From positions 744,001-808,000 of the forward strand of contig CAWJSX010000001.1 in NCBI GenBank assembly GCA_963845675.1: a stretch of DNA of 64,000 nucleotides, given 5' to 3'. The notes beneath the pieces were generated by a model, which ran no database searches, had not been told where the DNA came from, and worked only from the letters and a program-made list of their open reading frames with translations. Positions 54,802 to 64,000 of the stretch are shown in pieces. A program made the position numbers and the translations under genes. The stretch comes from CAWJMD01 sp963845675. Its GTDB lineage: Bacteria > Actinomycetota > Actinomycetes > Actinomycetales > CAWJMD01. Each line of letters opens with the position of its first letter. Position 1 is the first letter of the stretch.

Positions 54802-55752
54802 GTGACCCCGGCGCAGCTCCGCGCCTTCTCCGCCGTCGCGCGGCGAGGGTCCGTCAAGGCCGCCGCCGAGGAGCTGGGTGTCACGGACGCCGCGGTGTCG
54901 CTGCACGTTGCGCAGCTGCGCAAGGAGCTCGGGGACAGGCTGTTCGTCCGCACCTCGTCGGGGCTGGCGTTCACGCCGGGTGGGCTGCGGCTGGCCAGCC
55001 GGGCGGTCGAGATGCTGGGACTCCAGGACCGCACCATCCGCGAGGTCAGCCAGGCGGGCAGCGGGCGTCGCCTGCTGCGGGTCGCGGCCTCCACCCTCTT
55101 CGCCGAGCACGCTGCCCCGGGGCTGATCCGGCTCTTCACCAGCAGGGCGGCCGACCTCGACGTGGAGCTGAGCGTCCGCAGCCCGCGCCAGTTCGCCCCC
55201 CTGCTCCTCAACCGGGCCGTCGACGTGGCGATCGGGCCCGCGGCGAGAGATGCCGACCCGTCGCTGGTGTGCACGCCCTTTCTGAAGTACCAGGTCGTGG
55301 CGGTCGTGGGGAGCACGCACCCGCTGTCGGGCGGGCACGTCGGTGCTGACCAGCTGAGAGATCAGACGTGGCTGCTCGGTCCCGCGGCTGCGGGCGACGC
55401 GGGCGCGGTCCCCGCCATGCTGAGGCGTTTCCAGGTGCCCGAGGAGAAACAACGGATCTTCCAGAGCGACGCCGCGGCGTTGGAGGAGACCCAACGGGGA
55501 CAGGGCATCTCGCTCGCCGTCTCGTTCGTGGTCTCCCGGGACGTCGCCAACGGTCGGCTCGTGAAGCTCACCGGGCCCGGCATGCAGGCGGACTCGGTCT
55601 GGAACCTGATGACGTTGGGGTCCCCGGCTTCGGCCGTGGCCGAGCTGACCCGCTTCGTCACCACCCCGCGCGCGACCCAGGCCATGCTGCGAGGTGCGGG
55701 CGTGAGCATCAACCACTTCAAGCCGTCGGTCCACGTCACGCTGTGGAGCTGA
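54802..55752 (+). CDS. LysR-family regulator next to the CO dehydrogenase locus
   Basis: 316-residue LysR-type activator. The winged helix (LRAFSAVARRGSVKAAAEEL, GVTDAAVSLHVAQLRKELGD) is N-terminal, and the effector domain follows (LLRVAASTLFAEHAAPGLIR). GTG at 54802 begins VTPAQLRAF. It is convergent with coxE and the two overlap by 17 bases. Its position next to the cox genes suggests it controls them in response to a cox-related signal, with the inverted repeat upstream of coxM as a candidate site. Confidence 0.88.
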   Translation: MTPAQLRAFSAVARRGSVKAAAEELGVTDAAVSLHVAQLRKELGDRLFVRTSSGLAFTPGGLRLASRAVEMLGLQDRTIREVSQAGSGRRLLRVAASTLFAEHAAPGLIRLFTSRAADLDVELSVRSPRQFAPLLLNRAVDVAIGPAARDADPSLVCTPFLKYQVVAVVGSTHPLSGGHVGADQLRDQTWLLGPAAAGDAGAVPAMLRRFQVPEEKQRIFQSDAAALEETQRGQGISLAVSFVVSRDVANGRLVKLTGPGMQADSVWNLMTLGSPASAVAELTRFVTTPRATQAMLRGAGVSINHFKPSVHVTLWS

Positions 55753-56956
55753 GGCCCGCCCCTGCACCGGTGCGGCCCAGCTCCTCGACCACCTTCGCCA
55801 GGGACCGGAAGTCGTCGGCCGGCAGGAGCTCGTCGCAGTACGGCAGCGCGGCGGCCATCGTCCCCACCAGCGGCTCGAACCCCGGCGCACCCGCGCGGGG
55901 GTTCACCCACACCACCCGGTAGGCACGCCGGCTGAGCCGGGCCATCGCCTGCGCCAGCACGGTAGGGGGCTCGCTGTCCCACCCGTCCGAGCCGATCACG
56001 ACGATCGCGCCGCGCACGGCGTTGCCGTGGTGGGAGGCCAGCAGGGCGTTCAGGCTCGCCGCGATGCGCGTGCCGCCGAACCGGTCGGCCACCTGCTCGC
56101 CGGCGCGGTCCACGGCCCACGCCGCCGAACGGTGTCGCAGCACCGGCGTGAGCCGGGTCAGCCCGGTGCCGAACGCGAAGCCCTCGCCACCGACCACGAG
56201 GCACAGGGCGCGCATCAGGTGGAAGTAGGCGGGCACCTGCGCCTGCATCGACTGGCTGACGTCGCACAGCATCACCACGCGCCGGCGCATCGGCACGGGG
56301 CGCACCCTCACGAGCTCGACCGGGTCCCACCCGGTGCGCCGCGAGCGGGCGAGCGTTCGCCGCAGCGCCACCTGCGCCCCGGAGTGGGAGGGGCTGCGGC
56401 GACGTGAGCGACGGGTCGGCCACGTGCGGAGCCGGTTCTCGAGCCACTGACCGAGCTGCTCGGTCTCCCGCTCGCTCAGCTCCTCGAAGGGCACGTCCGA
56501 CAGGGCCTCCAGCTCGGACGCCAGGCGCTCGGGCACGTGCGTGTCGCTGTCGGAGTCGTCCGCCGTCGAGACGACGGGCGGCATGGTCACCCACGGCAGC
56601 CCCTCGCCGCCCGCCACCTCGTCCGCGCCGCGAGGGACGGCCAGCAGCGCGTCGGACGGCGACGGCTCCTGGGGGGACGACTGCGCCTGCCGCGCGGCGT
56701 CGCCGAACGGCAGCATCGCATCGGAGAAGACTGCCTCGAAGACCGCGTCGAACGCGGCGAGCTCCGAATGCCGCCGGACGAGGGTGATCCGTGCCACCCA
56801 GTACAGCTGGGACACCGAGTCGGGCGGCGCCACGGCGATCGCCCGCACGAGGTCCTCGCTCGCCGTCAGCCCGACGACCACTCCGCGTTCGCGCAGCCGC
56901 GCGGTGAGGGCCGCCGCGAAGGCGGCCCGGTCGATCCCGCGCAGCAGGTCCGTCAC
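55736..56956 (-). CDS. coxE: CoxE-like VWA-domain protein
   Basis: Von Willebrand A-type protein of 406 residues needed, together with CoxD, for maturing the active site of CO dehydrogenase. The VWA segment includes the metal-site motif VVMLCDVSQSMQAQVPAYF (a variant of DXSXS) and VVIGSDGWD. The N-terminal half is helical with FAAALTARLRERGVVVGLTA. GTG at 56956 overlaps the coxD stop as GTGA. It is the last gene of the leftward cox operon. Confidence 0.88.
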   Translation of the reverse strand: MTDLLRGIDRAAFAAALTARLRERGVVVGLTASEDLVRAIAVAPPDSVSQLYWVARITLVRRHSELAAFDAVFEAVFSDAMLPFGDAARQAQSSPQEPSPSDALLAVPRGADEVAGGEGLPWVTMPPVVSTADDSDSDTHVPERLASELEALSDVPFEELSERETEQLGQWLENRLRTWPTRRSRRRSPSHSGAQVALRRTLARSRRTGWDPVELVRVRPVPMRRRVVMLCDVSQSMQAQVPAYFHLMRALCLVVGGEGFAFGTGLTRLTPVLRHRSAAWAVDRAGEQVADRFGGTRIAASLNALLASHHGNAVRGAIVVIGSDGWDSEPPTVLAQAMARLSRRAYRVVWVNPRAGAPGFEPLVGTMAAALPYCDELLPADDFRSLAKVVEELGRTGAGAGLSSTA

Positions 56957-57873
56957 GGCTCGTGGCCGGGCCCCACCGCCACCGTCTCCGCGGGCAGCCG
57001 GGCCAGCTCCTCCAGTGCGGCGCTCACCGTCGTCCGGTCGTCGGGTGTCTTGGCCAGCGCGCTCAGGGTGCGGATGGCGTCGGGACGCGCGAGGTCGGCG
57101 GCGCCCAGGGCCGCAAGCGCCGACACCCAGTCGATCGTCTCGGCCATGCCCGGGGCCTTGTCGAGGTCGAGGTCGCGGACCTTCCCGATGAACGTCGTGG
57201 CCGAGGTGATCAGTGCCTCGTTGGCGGAAGGCACACTCCGGCGAAGGATCTCGGCGGCTCGGGTCGGCGCCGGGAAGTCGATCCAGTGGTAGAGGCACCG
57301 TCGACGCAGCGCGTCGTGCAGCTCGCGGCTGCGGTTGGACGTGAGCACCACGACCGGGCGGCGCACGGCGGTGAACGTGCCGATCTCGGGGACGGTGATG
57401 GACGCCTCGCCGAGGAACTCGAACAGGAGTGCCTCGAACTCGTCGTCGGCACGGTCGATCTCGTCGATGAGCAGCACCGGCGCGACCGGCCCGGTCGAGC
57501 GCACCGCGCGCAGGATCGGCCGCTCCTGGAGGAACTCCTCGGTGAACAGGTCGGCGTCGGCGAGCGTCTCGTGCCGCGACTCCGCCAGCCTGATCGCGAG
57601 CAGCTGGCGCTGGTAGTTCCACTCGTACAGGGCCTCTCCCGCCGTCAGCCCCTCGTAGCACTGCAGCCGGATCAGCGGGGCGCCCAGCGCCTGGGCCAGC
57701 GCCTTGGCGGCGGCCGTCTTGCCGACGCCCGGCTCCCCTTCCAGCAGCAGGGGCTGCTCGAGCACGAGCGCCAGGTAGAGGGCCGTCGCCATCCCGTCGT
57801 CGACGAGGTAGTCGATCTCGTCGAGGCGGCGACGCACCTCGTCGGCGTCCTTCCACGGGGTGGTCCCGGTCAC
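56953..57873 (-). CDS. coxD: CoxD-like MoxR AAA+ ATPase
   Basis: 306-residue MoxR-type ATPase, the chaperone partner of CoxE. Walker A is LLEGEPGVGKTAAAKALAQ, Walker B VLLIDEIDRAD, and sensor/arginine regions include VVLTSNRSRELHDALRRRCL. In the cox system CoxD is reported to help install the copper-sulfur part of the Mo-Cu site. GTG at 57873 overlaps the preceding mocA-like stop by four bases. Confidence 0.9.
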   Translation of the reverse strand: MTGTTPWKDADEVRRRLDEIDYLVDDGMATALYLALVLEQPLLLEGEPGVGKTAAAKALAQALGAPLIRLQCYEGLTAGEALYEWNYQRQLLAIRLAESRHETLADADLFTEEFLQERPILRAVRSTGPVAPVLLIDEIDRADDEFEALLFEFLGEASITVPEIGTFTAVRRPVVVLTSNRSRELHDALRRRCLYHWIDFPAPTRAAEILRRSVPSANEALITSATTFIGKVRDLDLDKAPGMAETIDWVSALAALGAADLARPDAIRTLSALAKTPDDRTTVSAALEELARLPAETVAVGPGHEP

Positions 57874-58496
57874 GGGGACTCCCCGGTCGCAGCCGACATG
57901 TCGGGTGGCTCGTCGGATGTCTCGTCGAGGGCCAGCAGCTCCTCGTAGTCCTGCCAGGTGTCGACGTCCACCGGCAGGGGTCCGCTGACGGGCACCTCGC
58001 GGACGTCGAGGGTGCCGGAGTGGAGCAGCCGCCACACGGCCTTGTCGCCCTCCAGCGCGGAGAGGTCACTGAACACGTCGCGCCCGAACCACAGCGGGTG
58101 ACCGAGGCTGTTGTCGTAGCGGCACACGGCCGCGCCGGACGCACCCGCCTCGACCAGGCCCGGCACGCACTCCGGGTCCACGCCGGGCTGGTCACCGAGC
58201 ATCAGCACCAGCCCGTCGGCGCGCGGGTCGACCGACGCAAGTGCCACGGCGATCGACGAGCTGCACCCCGTCCCGAACTCAGGGTTCTCGACCACCTCGG
58301 CGCCGGTGATGTCGACGGCCGCCCGCACGTCGCCGGCCGCAGCGCCCAGCGCGACGAGCAGCTGGTCGAACCGGCAGGAACGAGCGACGTCGAGCGTGGC
58401 GTCCAGAAGCGTCGCGCCGCGGTAGGGCAGCAGCTGCTTGGGCTGACCGAGCCGCCTCGAGCCGCCCGCCGCGAGGACGAGGCCGGTGACGAACAC
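57870..58496 (-). CDS. MocA-like molybdenum cofactor nucleotidyltransferase
   Basis: NTP-transferase of 208 residues. The signature VTGLVLAAGGSRRLGQPKQL marks MobA/MocA-type enzymes, which attach CMP to molybdopterin to make the cytosine dinucleotide cofactor used by CO dehydrogenase. The metal Asp appears in LMLGDQPGVDPE, and GHPLWFGRDVF is another family segment. GTG at 58496 starts two bases after the XdhC gene stop. Context strongly supports the MCD-forming role. Confidence 0.87.
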   Translation of the reverse strand: MFVTGLVLAAGGSRRLGQPKQLLPYRGATLLDATLDVARSCRFDQLLVALGAAAGDVRAAVDITGAEVVENPEFGTGCSSSIAVALASVDPRADGLVLMLGDQPGVDPECVPGLVEAGASGAAVCRYDNSLGHPLWFGRDVFSDLSALEGDKAVWRLLHSGTLDVREVPVSGPLPVDVDTWQDYEELLALDETSDEPPDMSAATGESP

Positions 58497-58498
58497 TG

Positions 58499-59387
58499 CT
58501 ACTGCACCGCCTGCGCGAGGTAGGCGTCCCGGCACCCGGTGGCGCAGAACCAGTGGTCGCCCTCGTCGTCGTGCTCGTGCACGGTGTCGGGTCCGACCAC
58601 CACCGTCATCCCGCAGATCGGGTCGATGGCCTGAGCGGGAGCCGAGGCATGCGACTCCTCCACCGCCACGAGCTTCTCGACACGGATCGCGCGAACGAGC
58701 TCGGCGAGGATCGACACCGCGATCTCCTCCGCGGTGCGGGCGCCGATGTCGAGCCCCACCGGCGTGCGGACACGCGCGCGCTCGTCACCAGTCAGGCCCA
58801 TCTCGTCGAGCACCGCGGCTCCACGTCGACGGCTGGCCACCAGACCGATGAAGGGGACGCCGGCGTCCAGCGCGGAGCGGATCGACTCGATCTCACCCGT
58901 TCCGTGGCTCGCCACCACCACGGCGGTCGCACCGGCCGGCGGCTCCCCCGCCGGCGCCTGAGCGCCGGCCATACCGAGCTGCCCCGTCATCGCGAGAAGG
59001 GCTGTGGTGATGGGGGTGTCACCCACGACGGCCACAAGCGGAGCCGGTCGCAGCGGCTCGAGGAAGATCTCCAGCGCACCTCCCGACAGGCAGGGGTTCA
59101 CCACGACCTTCGAACTGGGTGTGTCGGGGAAGGGCTCCTCCCCCTCGGGCAGCACACGCAGCAGCACGGCGTTGCCGTCGTCGAGGGCGGACAGCGCGGC
59201 GGCCCGCACCGATTCCTGGGCGCAGTGGCCGCCGACGAAGCCCTCGACCGTGCCGTCGCCGAGGATCACCGCGTCGTCCCCCGGCCGGGCCGACGTCGGC
59301 TCCTGCGCCCGCACGACGGTCGCGAGCACGAAGGGCACCCTGGCCGCGGTCGAGCTCGGCGGCACGGGCCGTCATGCGGTGCGTCAC
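58499..59387 (-). CDS. XdhC/CoxF-type maturation factor with C-terminal YHS domain, frameshifted
   Basis: XdhC-CoxI family protein of about 296 residues that helps insert molybdenum cofactor into the large subunit. ARVPFVLATVVRAQEPTSAR, VEGFVGGHCAQESV and the second part VASHGTGEIESIRSALD with GLVASRRRGAAVL are typical. The last 45 residues (DPICGMTV ... HWFCATGCRDAYL) form a YHS metal-binding domain. Start GTG at 59387 has GGAGG upstream. The first 14 codons (VTHRMTARAAELDR) are in another frame, and one extra base near 59352 explains it. Confidence 0.82.
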
Positions 59388-59422
59388 CGGGCCTCCGGGC
59401 TCGTCCTGTGTCGGGTGGGCGG

Positions 59423-61814
<2,392 letters not shown>

Positions 61815-61818
<4 letters not shown>

Positions 61819-62402
61819 GACGAGCTCCCTGCGGTGACGGTGTCGGACTGTTCGGCCTGCGGCGTCGCGCCGGCTGCCCCCTCGGGGTCGGAGCCGGAGG
61901 CGTCGTCCAGCGCGGTGGCGGCGTCGGTGCCGGCTCGGGCCCTCTTCTCGTGGTCCGCGGCCCACTGGATCGAGCGGACGATGGTCGCGTACCCGGTGCA
62001 GCGGCAGATCTGACCCGAGATCGCCTCGCGGATCTCGTGCTCGTCCGGGTCGGGGTTGCGGTCGAGCAGCGCGCGGGCGGTCATCATCATCCCCGGGGTG
62101 CAGAAGCCGCACTGCAGCCCGTGGCACTCCATGAAGCCCTGCTGGACGGGGTCGAGCTCGGTGCCCTGCTCGAGGTCCTCGACGGTGCGCACCTCGCGGC
62201 CGCCGGCCATGGCGGCCAGCACGGTGCACGACTTCACCGGCTCGCCGTCCATCCACACGACGCACGTGCCGCAGTTGCTGGTGTCGCAGCCCCAGTGGGT
62301 CCCGGTGAGCCCGAGGTGGTCCCGCAGGTAGTGCACCAGCAGGAGCCGGCCCTCGATCTCGCTCGTGACCTCGTCGCCGTTGACGGTCATCGACACCTGC
62401 AT
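61815..62402 (-). CDS. coxS: CO dehydrogenase small (2Fe-2S) subunit
   Basis: Iron-sulfur subunit of 195 residues carrying electrons from the Mo site to FAD. The plant-type cluster motif is GCDTSNCGTCVVW with the fourth Cys in VKSC, and the second cluster is in HGLQCGFCTPGM and ICRCTGY. The C-terminal 30 residues are an Ala/Gly/Thr-rich tail beyond the usual ~160. It lies two bases after coxM and overlaps coxL by four. Confidence 0.95.
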
Positions 62403-62404
62403 GG

Positions 62405-63283
62405 TCAGCTCTCCTCGCCGTTGATGCGGGCGACCGACCGCCGCAGGGCGCGCCGGGTCAGCTCGTCCGCGAGGTGCCGCTTGTACTCGACCGTGCCCCG
62501 CCCGTCCTCCGACGGCCGGCAGCTCTCGGACGCGATCGCCCCGGCCTGTGCGTAGAGCTCCTCGGACGGTTGCTGCCCGCGCACGACGTCCGAGATCGCC
62601 TGGATGCTGGTGGTGTTCGGCCCCACCGCTGCGAGCCCGACCCGCGCGTCGGTGATGACGCCGTTGTCCATCCAGACCGCCGCGCCGGCCGAGACGACCG
62701 CCCAGTCACCGGCCCGCCGCTCGACCTTCTCGTAGGCGCTGGAGCCACCGGCACGGATCGGCAGGCGCACCTCGATCAGCATCTCGGCGTCCTCGACGGC
62801 GGTCTCGTACGGTCCGCGGTGGAACTCCTCCATGGTCACGACCCGCTCGCCCGCCGTGCCGCGGATGACGCAGGTCGCGCCGAGCGTGGTGCAGACGGCC
62901 GACAGGTCCTCGGACGGGTCGGCCTGGCACAGCGAGCCTCCGAGGGTGCCGCGGTTGCGCACGACAGGGTCGGCGATGACGCGTTCGGCGTCGCGGACGA
63001 TCGGGAAGTGCGCGGCGAGCTCGTCGGACTCGAGCAGCTCGCGGTGCCTGGTCATCGCCCCGATGCGCACCTGGTCGGGCTCGACCGTGACGTACCCGAG
63101 CTCGTCGTGCAGGTCGTTGATGTCGATCAGGTACTCGAGGTTGGCCAGCCGCAGCTTCATCATCGGCAGCAGGCTGTGGCCGCCGGCCACCAGGCGGGCG
63201 TCGCTGCCGAGACGCTCCAGCAGGCCGATCGCGTGGTCGACGCTCGTGGCTCGCTCGTACTCGAACGGGGCGGGAACCTGCAT
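62405..63283 (-). CDS. coxM: CO dehydrogenase medium (FAD) subunit
   Basis: FAD-binding subunit of 292 residues passing electrons to the quinone pool. FAD motifs are VAGGHSLLPMMKLRLANLEY near the N-terminus and RNRGTLGGSLCQADPSEDLS in the middle. ATG at 63283 gives the canonical start MQVPAPFEYERATSV with GAGGAG six bases upstream; an ATG ten codons earlier lacks such a site. It is the first gene of the leftward cox operon. Confidence 0.94.
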   Translation of the reverse strand: MQVPAPFEYERATSVDHAIGLLERLGSDARLVAGGHSLLPMMKLRLANLEYLIDINDLHDELGYVTVEPDQVRIGAMTRHRELLESDELAAHFPIVRDAERVIADPVVRNRGTLGGSLCQADPSEDLSAVCTTLGATCVIRGTAGERVVTMEEFHRGPYETAVEDAEMLIEVRLPIRAGGSSAYEKVERRAGDWAVVSAGAAVWMDNGVITDARVGLAAVGPNTTSIQAISDVVRGQQPSEELYAQAGAIASESCRPSEDGRGTVEYKRHLADELTRRALRRSVARINGEES

Positions 63284-63369
63284 GCCCAGCTCCTCGCTGT
63301 CGGCGGGCGACATCGGCGGCGCTCGCGTGACCGCAGTCCAGCCTGTGCGCGAGGGTGCGTCAACGACAC

Positions 63370-63385
63370 CTAAGGGATCGCTTAG
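63370..63385. promoter_or_regulatory. Inverted repeat upstream of coxM
   Basis: CTAAGGGATCGCTTAG has 5-base arms CTAAG/CTTAG and lies 87 bases upstream of the coxM start. LysR-type regulators often bind partly symmetric T...A sites at this distance, so it is a candidate operator for the cox operon. The rest of the 214-base gap between coxM and the ABC ATPase gene shows no supported gene. Confidence 0.4.
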
Positions 63386-63497
63386 ATCGGACGCTCGACC
63401 CGGCCGGGTGTCGGCCGGACGACTTGGGCGGGAGGACCCGTTTCGCCCGTGGCTTTGGTCCCGGTACCGGTCGCGCGCCCCCACGTAGAGTCCGGAT

Positions 63498-64000
63498 ATG
63501 ACTCTGGCGATCGACGTCGCCGGGCTGGTCAAGACGTTCGGCCGGACCCGGGCCCTGGACGGGCTGGACCTGCGCGTGGAGCAGGGGGAGGTCCACGCCT
63601 TCCTCGGTCCCAACGGCTCCGGCAAGACCACGACGCTGCGCATCCTGCTGGGTCTGCTGCGGGCCGACGCTGGCACGGCGCGGGTGCTGGGGGGCGACCC
63701 GTGGGCCGACGCCGCCACGCTGCACCGCCGCCTGGCCTACGTGCCGGGTGACGTCTCGCTGTGGCCCAACCTGTCCGGCGGCGAGGTGATCGACCTGCTT
63801 GGCCGCCTGCGTGGGGGGCTCGACGCACGCCGCCGCGCGGAGCTGCTCGATCGCTTCGACCTCGACCCGACGAAGAAGGCCCGCACGTACTCGAAGGGGA
63901 ACCGGCAGAAGGTGGCGCTCATCGCGGCGCTGGCGTCCGACGTCGAGCTGCTGCTGCTGGACGAGCCCACCTCGGGCCTGGACCCGATCATGGAGGAGAC
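63498..64000 (+). CDS. ABC transporter ATP-binding protein, truncated by window end
   Basis: The first 167 residues of an ABC ATPase. Walker A is GPNGSGKTTTLRILLGLL, the signature YSKGNRQKVALI and Walker B LLLLDEPTSGLDP. The start MTLAIDVAGLVKTFGRTRAL and YVPGDVSLWPNLSGGEVIDL segments resemble the ATPases of multidrug or antibiotic exporters of the type found beside a separate permease gene. The partner permease would lie beyond 64000. It is divergent from the cox operon. Confidence 0.93.
   Translation, partial: MTLAIDVAGLVKTFGRTRALDGLDLRVEQGEVHAFLGPNGSGKTTTLRILLGLLRADAGTARVLGGDPWADAATLHRRLAYVPGDVSLWPNLSGGEVIDLLGRLRGGLDARRRAELLDRFDLDPTKKARTYSKGNRQKVALIAALASDVELLLLDEPTSGLDPIMEE

Overview
The window is high-GC DNA with many GTG starts, stop/start overlaps of the GTGA type and actinobacterial gene families (DUF4407, DUF1206, RecQ with a C-terminal PRTase-like domain, ABC sugar importers without their own ATPase). 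It fits a chromosome of an Actinomycetota member, most likely a Micrococcales or Cellulomonas-like soil organism. No rRNA, tRNA, CRISPR array, prophage or insertion sequence was seen.

Layout. 1-4770: end of alanine dehydrogenase, then a tightly overlapping lipid-type operon (membrane protein, patatin, PlsC-like acyltransferase, spermidine-synthase-like protein) and a DUF1206 protein. 4791-12580: DUF885 peptidase-like protein, RecQ, SDR, flavin reductase, aldo/keto reductase, Nudix/NrtR-like regulator. 12852-21855: broken secreted nuclease, sirtuin, matrixin-type protease, an Ig-like/DUF4407 gene pair, ACT protein, TM0106 nuclease, TerD. 21898-25880: MFS transporter, PPOX protein bracketed by two copies of a dispersed palindromic repeat, cupin, GyrI-like and DUF1801 proteins, a 42-bp minisatellite and a strong terminator. 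25910-40380: two large secreted subtilases, a HhH-GPD glycosylase, SGNH hydrolase, GNAT, DinB, 6-phosphogluconate dehydrogenase (gnd), a quinone-reductase-like enzyme and a PhoD phosphatase.

40450-54015 is a carbohydrate catabolic island. It holds a CUT1 ABC importer, a TIM-barrel glycosidase, a mutarotase-like protein, two NAD(P) dehydrogenases, an SMP-30 lactonase, an enolase-superfamily dehydratase, a DHDPS-family lyase, a FAH-family hydrolase, a TauE/SafE exporter and a GntR/FCD regulator. An AT-rich motif with a CATTATG core recurs at five promoter-proximal positions, plus a weaker sixth beside the regulator's start, suggesting one regulon. The enzyme set fits non-phosphorylative breakdown of a sugar or sugar acid. 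The exporter raises the possibility of a sulfosugar, as inference only.

54802-63283 is a complete-looking aerobic CO dehydrogenase locus (coxM-coxS-coxL-xdhC/coxF-mocA-coxD-coxE, read leftwards) with a convergent LysR regulator. CoxL carries the form I active-site motif AYACSFR, so the organism probably oxidises CO. The window ends inside an ABC-transporter ATPase.

Caution: at least 19 single-base frame breaks interrupt about a dozen otherwise conserved genes, several in G/C runs. This looks more like residual sequencing or assembly error than decay, and the coordinates given for those genes span the whole interrupted gene.
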